A stretch of 64,000 nucleotides of DNA from Nocardia sp. BMG51109 (GCF_000526215.1 NZ_JAFQ01000004.1:3410001-3474000), one strand, 5' to 3'. Shown: positions 33,607 through 42,437, counted from the first letter of the stretch. Notes: generated by a model not told the origin, from the letters alone. Translations and numbers: made by a program.

Positions 33607-33944
33607 TGGAACCGATCGAGATCAACGCGGGCGGCTGGTACCTGCGGGCGCTGCGGGCCGACGAGCGCATCGATGACCGGCCCGCGCTGGCCGACGGCGG
33701 CATCACCGACCCCGACTATGTCGCCCGCCGTGCCCGCGAATGGGACGAGCAGACCGCCTACTCCTGGGCGGTCTGCGAGCCCACCACCGCGGAGCTGGTC
33801 GCCGAGGTGGTGGTGACGCCGAATGCCGATGGTACGGCCGATGTTTCGGGCTGGGCCCGGGAGAGCTACGGCGCCGCATTGGAATCCGGTGATCAGGCCG
33901 TGCGTCGTTTCGTTGCCGGGGCGTTGGGCCTGCAGCCGATCTGA
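33606..33944 (+). CDS. Short GNAT-like hypothetical protein
   Basis: 112 residues. The ATG shares its A with the TGA of the DUF1707 gene (TGATG), so translation is coupled. The strand pattern SWAVCEPTTAELVAEVVVTP then DVSGWARESYGAALESGDQA and RRFVAGALGLQPI resembles the first half of RimJ/RimL-type N-acetyltransferases, but the acetyl-CoA loop (RGxGxA) is degenerate and the C-terminal half is missing. It may be a non-catalytic remnant that kept a binding role. Confidence 0.65.
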   Translation: MEPIEINAGGWYLRALRADERIDDRPALADGGITDPDYVARRAREWDEQTAYSWAVCEPTTAELVAEVVVTPNADGTADVSGWARESYGAALESGDQAVRRFVAGALGLQPI

Positions 33945-34075
33945 GCGCGCGAACGGCCCTGCGCGACAGCACATCAGACGGCGTGTGATTCGCACCGGCG
34001 AAAAATCACTGGGGTGAGACGGGGGTGGGACGGTACCGTGGGGGTTCCCGGTATCGAGCGCAGGGGAGGCGCGTC

Positions 34076-34267
34076 ATGTGGGAATGGAGCAAGACCTTCG
34101 CCGAAAGAGCCGCCGCGGCGGTGTGGACCAGGCCGGCCGGTGAGCCGAAGCCGACCGTGGTCGACCCGGAACCGTGGCGGGAGGAGATCGATCGCGGTGG
34201 CGATCGAGAGAACGACGATGCCATGTCCGTACCGGCAGCCCTCGGGGAGTATTGCCTCATCGGCTGA
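34076..34267 (+). CDS. Small hypothetical protein
   Basis: 63 residues from ATG 34076, preceded by AGGGGAGG (34062-34069). The sequence (MWEWSKTFAERAAAAVWTRP...) has an amphipathic N terminus and an acidic C terminus; no family is recognised. A hairpin terminator follows 20 bp after its stop, which supports it being a real transcription unit. Confidence 0.5.
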   Translation: MWEWSKTFAERAAAAVWTRPAGEPKPTVVDPEPWREEIDRGGDRENDDAMSVPAALGEYCLIG

Positions 34268-34286
34268 CCCTGTGAATCACCGTCGG

Positions 34287-34318
34287 GCGGTGCCGGGTCC
34301 ACAGTGGCCCGGCGCCGT
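34287..34318 (+). terminator. Terminator hairpin upstream of birA
   Basis: GCGGTGCCGGG pairs with CCCGGCGCCGT through 11 bp including two G-T wobbles, loop of 10 nt. Confidence 0.55.
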
Positions 34319-34375
34319 GCCGTCGGGGCGCCCGTGCCGAGCGGTCTGTTCCGGCGGGGGTAGTACCCTGCGGTG

Positions 34376-35176
34376 ATGCAGAGGCCACCGTTGGATGCCG
34401 AACTCCTGCGGCGCAGCGTCGCGGAGTTCCCGGAGCTGTCGCTCTTCTCCCGTATCGACGTGGTGGAGTCGACCGGCTCCACCAACGCCGATCTGATCGC
34501 GCACGCGGCCGACCCCGAGGCCGGCGGCCGGGTGCTGGTCGCGGAGTGCCAGGAGAGCGGCCGTGGCCGGCACGAGCGCAGCTGGGCCAGCCCGCCACGG
34601 GCGCAGATCGCGATGTCGATCCTGGTGCGGCTGCCCGGCATCGGCCCTGCCGTGCTGGGCTGGCTGCCGCTGCTGACCGGGGTCGCGGCGGTGGACGCCG
34701 TGCGCGCCACCGCCGGCCTGCAAGCAAACCTCAAGTGGCCCAACGATGTTCTCATCGAGGGCCGCAAGGTCGCGGGCATCCTGGCCGAGGTCGCCACCGG
34801 CACCGACGTGCCCACCGTCGTGGTCGGCACCGGCCTCAACGTCAGCCTGACCGAGGCCGAACTGCCGGTCCCGCATGCCACCTCGCTGGTCCTGGCCGGT
34901 GCCCCGGAGGTGGACCGGACCGCGCTGGTGCGGTCGATGCTGCGCGAGTTCGCCCGGCATTTCACCGAATGGCGCACCGCCGGCTGGAGCACCGCCGGCC
35001 TGGCCGACGAATACCGCAGGCGCTGCGCCACTCTGGGCGCCACCGTCCGCGCCGAACTGCCGGGCGGCGAGGTGCTCACCGGCACCGCCACCGACGTGGA
35101 CGGCCATGGCCGGCTGCTGATCGGCGAGCGGGCAGTGGCGGCGGGCGACGTCACACATCTGCGTGCCGAATACTGA
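34376..35176 (+). CDS. birA: Biotin--[acetyl-CoA-carboxylase] ligase (class I BirA)
   Basis: 266 residues, the same length as M. tuberculosis BirA; no N-terminal DNA-binding domain, so it is an enzyme and not a repressor. Catalytic motifs: VVESTGSTNADLIAHA, the biotinyl-AMP loop ESGRGRHERSWASPP, LKWPNDVLIEGRKVAGILAE and VVVGTGLNVSLTEAELP. It activates biotin with ATP and transfers it to the EAMKM lysine of AccA3. TACCCT (34364-34369) ends 6 nt before ATG 34376, so the mRNA is probably leaderless; GTG 34373 is less likely. Confidence 0.93.
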   Translation: MQRPPLDAELLRRSVAEFPELSLFSRIDVVESTGSTNADLIAHAADPEAGGRVLVAECQESGRGRHERSWASPPRAQIAMSILVRLPGIGPAVLGWLPLLTGVAAVDAVRATAGLQANLKWPNDVLIEGRKVAGILAEVATGTDVPTVVVGTGLNVSLTEAELPVPHATSLVLAGAPEVDRTALVRSMLREFARHFTEWRTAGWSTAGLADEYRRRCATLGATVRAELPGGEVLTGTATDVDGHGRLLIGERAVAAGDVTHLRAEY

Positions 35177-35183
35177 GAGTGCT

Positions 35184-35210
35184 GTCCGGGGCGGCGGGCC
35201 GCCGCTGGAC
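35184..35210. terminator. Bidirectional terminator between birA and desA
   Basis: GCGGCG (35191-35196) and CGCCGC (35200-35205) form a perfect stem with a 3-nt loop, flanked by GTCC/GGAC that can also pair. It fills the 41-bp gap between the two convergent stop codons. Confidence 0.6.
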
Positions 35211-35217
35211 CGACGGC

Positions 35218-36168
35218 CTACGCCGGCGCCATGGCGCGGTCCCGCTCGCGGGCCAGCAGCCGGTCGCGCTGTTCCTCGAACTTGACCACGTCTCCCCGCA
35301 GACTGTCCAGGTGGGCGGCCAGGCGCTCGCGGGCCTGCTCGCCGCGCGGGCCGAAATCGTTGCGTTCGAAGATGTTCCAGTTCTTCAGCACCGGCTCCAC
35401 CACCTCCTCGAGGTGCTGGCGCAGGTCGTAGATGCCGTGCTTGGCCATCGTCACGCCGTTGCGGCGGAAGTTCGGCATGCCGTAGCCGGGCATCGTGAAG
35501 TTGGTGAGCACCTTGACGATTGCCTCGATCGCCTGGTCCGGGACGAGGTCGAGACCGGCGCCGCACATCGTCCGGTAGAAGATCATGTGCAGGTTCTCGT
35601 CGGCGGCCACGCGCTGCAGCATGCGGTCGGCGATCGGGTCGTCGCAGACCTTGCCGGTGTTGCGGTGCGAGACGCGCGTGGCCAGCTCCTGGAAGGTCAC
35701 GTAGGCGACGTTCTCCAGGAACCCGCCCCAGTCGTCGGGGGAGTGGGCGCCGTTGGTCATGTGGATCATCCGGGCCTCCTCCAGCGCAACCGGATCCACG
35801 CCGCGGGTGACGACCAGGTAGTCCCGGATCACGATGCTGTGCCGGTTCTCCTCGGCGGTCCAGCGGCCGATCCAGGTGCCCCAGGCGCCGTCGGCGGAGA
35901 AGTTCTCGGCGATCTCGCGATGGTAGGAGGGCAGATTGTCCTCCGTGAGCAGATTGGTGACCATCGCGATCCTGGCGACCTCGCTCAGCGTGGACTGCGA
36001 CGGATCCCAGTCCACCCCGCCCAGGGCGGCGAAGTTGCGGCCGTCGTCCCAGGGCACGTAGTCGTGCGGGTGCCAGTCCTTGGCCATCGACAGATGCCGC
36101 TCCAGATTCTGTCCGGCCACGGGTTCGAGCTCGGTCAAGATTTCCAGCTGAGTCAGTTCCTTGGTCAC
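35218..36168 (-). CDS. Acyl-ACP desaturase (DesA-type, soluble di-iron)
   Basis: 316 residues from GTG 36168, preceded by GGAGG. The ferritin-like di-iron ligands are visible: TWIGRWTAEENRHSIVIRDY (EExxH) and RVAADENLHMIFYRTM (DExxH), with an additional upstream Glu in LLTEDNLPSYHREI. This matches stearoyl-ACP desaturase-like DesA1/DesA2 of mycobacteria. It introduces a double bond into ACP-bound acyl chains, probably feeding membrane and mycolic acid synthesis, in keeping with the nearby carboxylase genes. It is not in the syntenic M. tuberculosis interval, so it is an insertion relative to that genome. Confidence 0.9.
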   Translation of the reverse strand: MTKELTQLEILTELEPVAGQNLERHLSMAKDWHPHDYVPWDDGRNFAALGGVDWDPSQSTLSEVARIAMVTNLLTEDNLPSYHREIAENFSADGAWGTWIGRWTAEENRHSIVIRDYLVVTRGVDPVALEEARMIHMTNGAHSPDDWGGFLENVAYVTFQELATRVSHRNTGKVCDDPIADRMLQRVAADENLHMIFYRTMCGAGLDLVPDQAIEAIVKVLTNFTMPGYGMPNFRRNGVTMAKHGIYDLRQHLEEVVEPVLKNWNIFERNDFGPRGEQARERLAAHLDSLRGDVVKFEEQRDRLLARERDRAMAPA

Positions 36169-36353
36169 GCACGCCTCCGCTGTCGCAAATCGAACATGGA
36201 TTAGACGGGTCGTACTTCGGTACCGCGAGAAGAGCTGTGGAGATTCGCCGCCGTTGCGCGCTGTCCGTGCGCCGCAACGGCGGCAGCCGATTGTGCAGCA
36301 CAACGACGTTCGCTGTCAGGCATTCTGGCATCCGCACGCGGTAGGGTTCGCCT

Positions 36354-36899
36354 ATGGGTTATCCGGAGGAGCTGCTGGCGCCCGACGAGCAGATACTGCT
36401 GCACCGCCACCCGCATTGGAAGATGCTGTTCTGGCCGGCGGTCATCTTCATCCTGGCCACCGCGGTCGCCGGATTCGCCGGAGGGTTCGCGTGGCGCAAC
36501 ACCGAGGGCGGCACCCGCAGCATCGTGCTGATCGCCATCGTCGTGGTCTGGGTGGCGTTGCTGCTGTGGCGCTGCGCAGCTCCCGTATTACGGTGGATGT
36601 CAACGCATTTCATCATCACCGACCGCCGGGTCCTGGTCCGGGAGGGCGTGCTCACGCACACCGGCATCGATATCCCGATGAACCGCATCGCCAATATCCA
36701 GTTCCGGCACGGCCTGTCCGACCGCATCCTGGGCACCGGAACGCTGATCATCGACGCGGCCTCCGGCGATCCGCTGGAATACGACGACATCCCGAATGTG
36801 CAGAAGGTGCACGCGTTGCTGTACCACGAGGTCTTCGACAATCCGCACAGCTCGCCCTACGACCGCGGCAGGCCCGGCGGCGCGCCCGGCAACCGGTGA
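36354..36899 (+). CDS. PH-domain (bPH2/YdbS-like) membrane protein
   Basis: 181 residues: two transmembrane helices near the N terminus (LFWPAVIFILATAVAGFAGG and SIVLIAIVVVWVALLLW), then a bacterial PH domain (STHFIITDRRVLVREGVLTH, DIPMNRIANIQFRHGLSDRI, GTGTLIIDAASGDPL). It corresponds to Rv3278c in position and type. The function is unknown; such proteins are membrane-associated scaffolds. TAGGGT (36342-36347) lies 6 nt before the ATG, so it is probably leaderless. Confidence 0.85.
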   Translation: MGYPEELLAPDEQILLHRHPHWKMLFWPAVIFILATAVAGFAGGFAWRNTEGGTRSIVLIAIVVVWVALLLWRCAAPVLRWMSTHFIITDRRVLVREGVLTHTGIDIPMNRIANIQFRHGLSDRILGTGTLIIDAASGDPLEYDDIPNVQKVHALLYHEVFDNPHSSPYDRGRPGGAPGNR

Positions 36900-36993
36900 C
36901 AACGAGCCCGCCGGAGCAGCGGCAACGTGACACAGCGCACCGGGCCTGCCCGAGTGCGGCAAATCAGACAGCGAAACTGCGTAACCTTGGATC

Positions 36994-37671
36994 GTGACCG
37001 CTGTACTGCTGGCCGAGGACGATGAGGCCATCGCGGCCCCACTGTCACGTGCACTGGGGCGCGAGGGCTACTCGGTGACCGTGGAGAGTTTCGGCCCGGC
37101 GGTTTTGCAGCGGGCCCTCGCGGGCGGACACGATCTCCTGATCCTCGATCTCGGCCTCCCCGGCATGGACGGCCTGGAGGTGTGCCGTCAGGTGCGCTCC
37201 AGCGGCGCCGATCTGGCCGTGCTGATGCTCACCGCGCGCACCGACGAGGTGGATTTCGTGGTCGGTCTCGACGCCGGGGCCGACGACTACGTGGGAAAGC
37301 CGTTCCGGCTGGCCGAACTGCTGGCCCGGGTGCGGGCGCTGTTGCGGCGCAGCGGGATCGGCGACGAGGCGGTCGAGGTCGGCGGCATCCGGCTGGAACC
37401 GCAGGCGCGCCGGGTGCTGGTCAACGGCCACGAGGTGAATCTGGCCAACAAGGAGTACGAACTGCTCAAGGTGCTCATCGACAAGGCCGGTCAGGTGGTC
37501 CCGCGCGAGGCGATCCTGCGCGAGGTGTGGGGCGACGCCGATCTGCGCGGGTCGAAGACCCTCGATATGCATATGTCCTGGCTGCGCCGCAAGATCGGTG
37601 ACGAGGGCCCGGTGGCCGAGCGCCGGATCGTGACCGTCCGCGGCGTCGGCTTCCGGTTCAACACCGACTGA
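36994..37671 (+). CDS. OmpR/PhoB-family response regulator
   Basis: 225 residues: receiver domain with acidic pocket LLAEDDEA, phospho-acceptor Asp in LLILDLGLPGMDGLE, TARTDEVDFVVGLDAGADDY and the Lys in GKPF; then a C-terminal winged-helix DNA-binding domain (NLANKEYELLKVLIDKAGQV, SKTLDMHMSWLRRKIG, IVTVRGVGFRFN). TAACCT (36982-36987) lies 6 nt before GTG 36994, so it is probably leaderless. The histidine kinase gene follows after a 52-bp spacer made largely of 15-bp repeats of this gene's 3' end. The stimulus is unknown. Confidence 0.92.
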   Translation: MTAVLLAEDDEAIAAPLSRALGREGYSVTVESFGPAVLQRALAGGHDLLILDLGLPGMDGLEVCRQVRSSGADLAVLMLTARTDEVDFVVGLDAGADDYVGKPFRLAELLARVRALLRRSGIGDEAVEVGGIRLEPQARRVLVNGHEVNLANKEYELLKVLIDKAGQVVPREAILREVWGDADLRGSKTLDMHMSWLRRKIGDEGPVAERRIVTVRGVGFRFNTD

Positions 37672-37716
37672 TTCGACATCGACTGATTCGACACCGACCG
37701 ATCCGACACCGACCGA
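37657..37716. repeat. Four 15-bp tandem repeats of the response-regulator 3' end
   Basis: TTCAACACCGACTGA (37657-37671, the last codons and stop), TTCGACATCGACTGA, TTCGACACCGACCGA and TCCGACACCGACCGA follow without gaps. All are in the same frame; the second also ends in TGA. The last runs into GGAG, the ribosome binding site of the kinase gene. Confidence 0.9.
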
Positions 37717-37723
37717 GGAGCAC

Positions 37724-39061
37724 ATGCGGCGCCGAATACTGCTGTCGATGCTGGCCGCGCTGACCCTCACCACGGTGGTGCTGGGCATCCCGCTGGGCTT
37801 CACCGCCTGGCAGTGGGTGGCCGACATCACCCGGGGTGATCTGCGCGCGCGCCTGGACCGGATGGCCGTGGAGATCGTCGCCCAGGAGCGCGGCGACGGG
37901 CTGGTGCACGGCACGGTCGATCTGCGGTCGGTGCGGCCGCTGATCCCGGCCGGCGGCCGGCTGACCGTCATCTACCCCACGCCCGAGGATTCCGCGATGC
38001 GCGTCGACGTGGGCGTGGCCGAGGTGGGCGATCCGGTCGTGGAGTCGTTGTCGATGGGCACGTCGGGGTCGCTGCGCCTGGAGGTCCCGGCGGCGCCGAT
38101 GCATTCCATGCAGCGACAGGCGGTGGGCGCGGTGGCGCTGGTGGCGGTGGCCTCGCTGGCGGCCGGCGCCGCGGTCGCGGTGGTGACCGCGCGCCGGGTG
38201 GCCGATCCACTGCGCGACGTCGCCGCCCGGGCCGCCCGGCTGGCCACCGGCGATTTCCGGTTGGACGTGCGCCGGCACGGCATCACCGAACTGGATCGCG
38301 TCTCGGACGTGCTGGATTCCGCGGCCGTCGAGATCGCCGGCCGGCTGCAGCGCGAGCACGCGCTGGTGGCCGACGTCTCGCATCAGCTGCGCAGCCGCCT
38401 GACCGCGGTGCGGCTGCGCCTGGACGAGCTGTCCGCGCACCCGGACTCCGACGTGGTGCACGAGGCCGAGGAGGCGATGGCCCAGGTCGACCGCTTGACC
38501 GCGGCGATCGACGATCTGGTGCGCGCCTCGCGGGACGAGGGCGCCGCCGACCGCGATCCGGTCGCGGTGGTGGCGGAACTGCGCGGGGTGGTGACCGAGT
38601 GGCGGCATCCGTTCGTCGAGGCGGGCCGCCGGCTGATCCTGTCCGGCGATCCGACGCTGACCGCGCCGGTGACCGGGTCGCGGCTGCGCGAGGCGGTGGC
38701 GGTGCTGGTGGACAACGCCCTGATGCACGGCGGCGGCGACTGCACCGTGTCGGTCCGCACGGTCTACGGCGGCCCGGACCGGGAGCCGCTGGTGGCCGTG
38801 GAGGTGGCCGACGAGGGCACCGGGGTCAGCGACGACCTCGCGCCGCACATCTTCGATCGCGGCTTTTCCGGTGCGGGGTCGACCGGCGTCGGGCTGGCGC
38901 TGGCGCGGGCGCTGATCGAGGCCGACGGTGGCCGCCTGGAACTGCATCGCCGCCGGCCGGCGTTGTTCGCGGTCTTCCTGGGTAAGCCGACCGCCGGGCG
39001 GGCGGACAACGGGAACTCGGGGAACTCGGTTGTCGAGCCGCGCATCAGCGAGCCGCGCTGA
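37724..39061 (+). CDS. Sensor histidine kinase
   Basis: 445 residues. ATG 37724 follows GGAG. Transmembrane helix 1 (LLSMLAALTLTTVVLGIPLG), a ~100-residue extracytoplasmic sensor region, helix 2 (AVGAVALVAVASLAAGAAVA), a HAMP domain (RRVADPLRDVAARAARLATG), the H-box HALVADVSHQLRSRLTAVRL with the phospho-accepting His, and an ATPase domain with LVDNALMHGG (N box), VADEGTGVSDD (G1) and GAGSTGVGLALARAL (G2). It would phosphorylate the upstream response regulator. The 3' end contains short direct repeats (EPRISEPR, GNSGNS). Confidence 0.92.
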   Translation: MRRRILLSMLAALTLTTVVLGIPLGFTAWQWVADITRGDLRARLDRMAVEIVAQERGDGLVHGTVDLRSVRPLIPAGGRLTVIYPTPEDSAMRVDVGVAEVGDPVVESLSMGTSGSLRLEVPAAPMHSMQRQAVGAVALVAVASLAAGAAVAVVTARRVADPLRDVAARAARLATGDFRLDVRRHGITELDRVSDVLDSAAVEIAGRLQREHALVADVSHQLRSRLTAVRLRLDELSAHPDSDVVHEAEEAMAQVDRLTAAIDDLVRASRDEGAADRDPVAVVAELRGVVTEWRHPFVEAGRRLILSGDPTLTAPVTGSRLREAVAVLVDNALMHGGGDCTVSVRTVYGGPDREPLVAVEVADEGTGVSDDLAPHIFDRGFSGAGSTGVGLALARALIEADGGRLELHRRRPALFAVFLGKPTAGRADNGNSGNSVVEPRISEPR

Positions 39062-39169
39062 ATCTCGGATGCGGCCGAGCCCTCTCGGGGCTGCTGTGTC
39101 GTCTCGAGGCGCTGTAGGTGTCTCGGGATGTGGCCGGGCCGGAGGGTGCCCGCGTGGGCGAATACCGGG

Positions 39170-39730
39170 TCAGCCGTGCTTGCGCCGGCTGCGGCCGGCC
39201 CGCTCCTCCTCTTCGTACAATTCCTCGAATTCCTCGACCAGGGTGTCGATTTCGTTCGGGAAGACCCATCGGCGCATCGCCCAGAACCGGAACACCATCT
39301 GCAGCAGATTGCCGATGACGTAGGCGCTGATGAAGTCGGTGATGTTCTCCGTCGTCAGGCTGATACTGGGCACCTGCAGGTGGAACACGTACCGGAAGAC
39401 CCACAGCGGCAGGAAGCTGAGCACCACGCCGATGCCGCTGACGACGAAGAACAGCAGCGCCTCGTGGTGTTTCTCGCGGCCGCCGCGCCCCTTGAACGAC
39501 CATTCCCGGTTGAGAATGTAGGACGCGATGACCGCGACCACACCGGAAATGATCTTGGCGGTGACCGGCTTCGGCGCCAGCACCGTCAATTTGAGGATGT
39601 AGAAGATGCCGCTGTCGATGACGAACGTGGTCGCACCCACAATCGCGAACTTGATCAGTTCGTGATGGCGATGTACGAGATCCTGGAGTGATCGGGGTAG
39701 GGCGCTGACCACGTTGTCGACTATTGACAC
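39170..39730 (-). CDS. GtrA-family membrane protein
   Basis: 186 residues with four predicted transmembrane helices and the GtrA signatures LIKFAIVGATTFVIDSGIFY and YILNREWSFKGR. The acidic C-terminal tail (EEFEELYEEEERAGRSRRK) is cytoplasmic. GtrA proteins are thought to flip or present polyprenyl-linked sugars for cell-wall glycan modification. It matches Rv3277 next to purK. TAGACT (minus strand, 39742-39737) lies 6 nt before GTG 39730: leaderless. It is divergent from purK. Confidence 0.88.
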   Translation of the reverse strand: MSIVDNVVSALPRSLQDLVHRHHELIKFAIVGATTFVIDSGIFYILKLTVLAPKPVTAKIISGVVAVIASYILNREWSFKGRGGREKHHEALLFFVVSGIGVVLSFLPLWVFRYVFHLQVPSISLTTENITDFISAYVIGNLLQMVFRFWAMRRWVFPNEIDTLVEEFEELYEEEERAGRSRRKHG

Positions 39731-39794
39731 GCACCGAGTCTACGTGCCGCGATCTTCCGGCGATCAACCCGCACGCAGCTGCGACGATGGCGAC

Positions 39795-41063
39795 ATGACA
39801 CCATGGTGGGTCGTGAGCGAGCTTGCGAGTGAACCGTTGATACAGCGCGAGTCTGTCGTCCCTCCCGCATCCCGTCCCTTCGATGCCGCCATGCCCACCG
39901 TGACCATGGTCGGCGGCGGTCAGCTGGCGCGGATGACCCATCAGGCCGCCATCGCGCTGGGGCAGCGGTTGCGCGTGCTCGCCGAGCGTCCGGACGAGCC
40001 GGCCGCCCAGGTGACCCCGGAGGTGGTGCTGGGCTCACACACCGATCTGGCCGCGCTGCGCAAGGCCGCCGTCGGCTCGCACGCGCTGACCTTCGATCAC
40101 GAGCACGTCCCGGCCGAGCACCTGCGGGCGCTGGTCGGCGAGGGCGTGAACGTGCAGCCGCCGCCGCAGGCGCTGATCTATGCGCAGGACAAGCTCGCGA
40201 TGCGCCGCCGCCTGCGCGAGCTGGGTGTCGCGGTACCGGCCTTCGCTCCGGTCGAATCGGCCGGCGATGCCGTCGCCTTCGGCGCCGAATACGGCTGGCC
40301 CTGCGTGCTGAAGGCGGTGCGCGGCGGCTACGACGGCCGCGGCGTATGGATGCCGGATTCGGCCGGCGAGGCCCGGGCGATCGTGGACGACCAGCTGGCG
40401 CACGGTGCCGCGCTGCTGGCCGAACAGCGGGTGGAGCTGCACCGGGAACTGTCGGCGATGGTGGCGCGCTCGCCGTTCGGCCAGGCCGCGGCCTGGCCGG
40501 TGGTGGAGACCGTGCAGCGCGACGGCCAGTGCGCGGTGGTGATCGCGCCCGCCCCGGGGCTCGCCGAACAGACCGCCGCCGCGGCCTCGGCGCTGGCGCT
40601 GCGACTGGCCGCCGAACTCGGCGTCACCGGCGCGATGGCGGTCGAGCTGTTCGAGACCGGCACCGGCGAGCTGCTGGTGAACGAGCTGGCGATGCGCCCG
40701 CACAACTCCGGGCACTGGGGTATGGACGGCGCGGTGACCGGCCAGTTCGAACAGCATCTGCGGGCCGTGCTGGACTACCCGCTCGGCGACACCGCGCCAC
40801 TGGCCCCGGTCACCGTGATGGCCAATATCCTCGGCGCGCCCGAGGCCCCGGACATGTCGATGGACGAGCGGCTGCACCACCTGTTCGCGCGCATGCCCGA
40901 GGCGCGGGTGCACCTGTACGGCAAGGGCGAGCGGCCGAACCGCAAGATCGGTCACGTCAATGTTCTCGGTGACGACGTGGCCGAGGTGCGTGAGAAGGCC
41001 GAGCGCGCGGCACAGTGGATGTCGCGCGCGGTATGGACCGACGGATGGGATCCGCATGAATGA
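39795..41063 (+). CDS. purK: N5-carboxyaminoimidazole ribonucleotide synthase
   Basis: ATP-grasp enzyme of de novo purine synthesis: it carboxylates aminoimidazole ribonucleotide with ATP and bicarbonate. Motifs: [52 protein letters not shown] (ATP site), [20 protein letters not shown] and [20 protein letters not shown]. The start is uncertain. ATG 39795 gives 422 residues and lies 6 nt after GACGAT preceded by TGC, an extended -10, so a leaderless mRNA is likely; ATG 39890, directly before [10 protein letters not shown], lacks any site. It overlaps purE by 8 bp. Confidence 0.92.
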   Translation: MTPWWVVSELASEPLIQRESVVPPASRPFDAAMPTVTMVGGGQLARMTHQAAIALGQRLRVLAERPDEPAAQVTPEVVLGSHTDLAALRKAAVGSHALTFDHEHVPAEHLRALVGEGVNVQPPPQALIYAQDKLAMRRRLRELGVAVPAFAPVESAGDAVAFGAEYGWPCVLKAVRGGYDGRGVWMPDSAGEARAIVDDQLAHGAALLAEQRVELHRELSAMVARSPFGQAAAWPVVETVQRDGQCAVVIAPAPGLAEQTAAAASALALRLAAELGVTGAMAVELFETGTGELLVNELAMRPHNSGHWGMDGAVTGQFEQHLRAVLDYPLGDTAPLAPVTVMANILGAPEAPDMSMDERLHHLFARMPEARVHLYGKGERPNRKIGHVNVLGDDVAEVREKAERAAQWMSRAVWTDGWDPHE

Positions 41064-41601
41064 CACGACTGTGCCTCCGGGGCGCTCCGCAGGCTCAGGC
41101 TCTGCCCCTGTGCACGTCGGCCTGATCATGGGCAGCGACTCCGACTGGCCGACGATGTCGGCGGCGGCGGAAGCCTTGGCGGAGTTCGATATTCGCTTCG
41201 AGGTCGGCGTGGTGTCGGCACACCGGACCCCGCAGCGCATGCTCGACTACGCCCGCGGCGCCGCCGGGCGCGGACTCGAGGTGATCATCGCCGGGGCGGG
41301 CGGCGCGGCGCACCTGCCCGGCATGGTGGCCTCGGCGACCCCGTTGCCGGTGATCGGTGTTCCGGTGCCGCTGAAATATCTCGACGGCATGGATTCGCTG
41401 CTGTCGATCGTCCAGATGCCCGCCGGTGTCCCGGTGGCCACGGTGTCGATCGGCGGCGCCCGCAACGCCGGCCTGCTCGCCGTCCGGATCCTCGCCGCGG
41501 CCGATCCCGAATTGCGTTCGCGCATGGAGCAATTCCAGTCCGGCCTGGAGAAGATGGTGCTGGAGAAGGACGACGCGCTGCGCACCCGGCTGCTGGGCTG
41601 A
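41056..41601 (+). CDS. purE: N5-carboxyaminoimidazole ribonucleotide mutase
   Basis: 181 residues, class I Pur[36 protein letters not shown] (catalytic His), [20 protein letters not shown] and [30 protein letters not shown]. It converts N5-CAIR made by PurK into CAIR. Its ATG lies inside the end of purK (8-bp overlap), so translation is coupled. The order purK-purE-(TetR)-fadE25 parallels Rv3276c-Rv3274c. Confidence 0.94.
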   Translation: MNDTTVPPGRSAGSGSAPVHVGLIMGSDSDWPTMSAAAEALAEFDIRFEVGVVSAHRTPQRMLDYARGAAGRGLEVIIAGAGGAAHLPGMVASATPLPVIGVPVPLKYLDGMDSLLSIVQMPAGVPVATVSIGGARNAGLLAVRILAAADPELRSRMEQFQSGLEKMVLEKDDALRTRLLG

Positions 41602-41616
41602 GCGGCGGCGAGACCC

Positions 41617-42270
41617 ATGAGCGCCGCCGGGGATTCCGGGTTCAAGCTGGCCGTGATCGATCACGCGCTGCGGTTGTTCGCCGAAAAGGGATACGAGGCA
41701 ACGACGGTCGATGAGATCGCGGAGGCCGCGGGTATCTCGCGGCGCACGTTCTTCCGGCAGTTCCGGTCCAAGGAGGATGTCGTCTTCGCCGACCACGAGG
41801 CTCAGTTGGCGCAGGCGCGGGCGTATCTGGCGGCGGCGCAGGGTGATCCGTGGGATGCGGTGTGCGAGGCCGTGGTGGGCGTGTTCGAGCGATTCACCCA
41901 GACCCGGGACCTGGCGGCGCGGCGCTACCGGGTGGTACGTCAAGTCCCCGCGCTGCGAGATCGGGAGATCGTCACCGTATTTCGCTACGAGCGGCTGTTC
42001 ACCGATTATTTGCGGGAACGGTTGCCCGGGCTGCCGGATCTGACGCTGATCCAGTTCACCGCCGCGGTCACGGCGACCCACAACTTCCTGTTGCGCCGCA
42101 TGGTCCGGGGCCAGGAGGAGGCCGGCGCGGGCGATCTGCGCGCGGCGCTGGCGGTGATCCCGCGCGGCGATCGGGAGCAATCGGGGGAGATGGTGGTCGC
42201 GGTCTTTCCCCGGGACATGCCGCCGCGCCAGATTGCCGACCTGCTCGCCCACCGGCTCGGTAACCTGTGA
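41617..42270 (+). CDS. TetR-family transcriptional regulator next to fadE25
   Basis: 217 residues: helix-turn-helix LAVIDHALRLFAEKGYEATT ... IAEAAGISRRTFFRQFRSKE, then a ligand domain with many aromatic and charged residues (ERFTQTRDLAARRYRVVRQV). It starts 15 bp after purE, suggesting read-through from the purine operon. Two 6-1-6 palindromes surround the promoter of the next gene, fadE25, 18-107 bp downstream; this protein is the obvious candidate to bind them, which is inference. The ligand may be an acyl-CoA. Confidence 0.87.
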   Translation: MSAAGDSGFKLAVIDHALRLFAEKGYEATTVDEIAEAAGISRRTFFRQFRSKEDVVFADHEAQLAQARAYLAAAQGDPWDAVCEAVVGVFERFTQTRDLAARRYRVVRQVPALRDREIVTVFRYERLFTDYLRERLPGLPDLTLIQFTAAVTATHNFLLRRMVRGQEEAGAGDLRAALAVIPRGDREQSGEMVVAVFPRDMPPRQIADLLAHRLGNL

Positions 42271-42287
42271 CCGCAGGGCGGCGATCT

Positions 42288-42300
42288 TGACACTCAGTGC
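42288..42300. promoter_or_regulatory. Operator-like palindrome 1 upstream of fadE25
   Basis: GACACTCAGTGCC, a 6-1-6 palindrome with one mismatch. The 12-bp stretch CACTCAGTGCCA (42291-42302) recurs exactly inverted at 42364-42375. Confidence 0.6.
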
Positions 42301-42347
42301 CACATGAAATGATGGACGTCGGCGCACGTGGCCAAGACATCGCGGCG

Positions 42348-42353
42348 TATACT
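42348..42353 (+). promoter_or_regulatory. Probable -10 element of fadE25
   Basis: TATACT, the best -10 match in the region. The start site would fall near 42360, just before operator 2, so a bound repressor would block initiation. Confidence 0.55.
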
Positions 42354-42364
42354 CGTTCTTCGAT

Positions 42365-42377
42365 GGCACTGAGTGCC
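42365..42377. promoter_or_regulatory. Operator-like palindrome 2 at the fadE25 transcription start
   Basis: GGCACTGAGTGCC, a perfect 6-1-6 palindrome typical of TetR-type operators, immediately downstream of the predicted start site. Confidence 0.65.
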
Positions 42378-42437
42378 GCTGTGCTGGAGAATTGCGGAAC
42401 CAGGCGATTCCGACCCGATGCGACCAGGAGCGAACCC

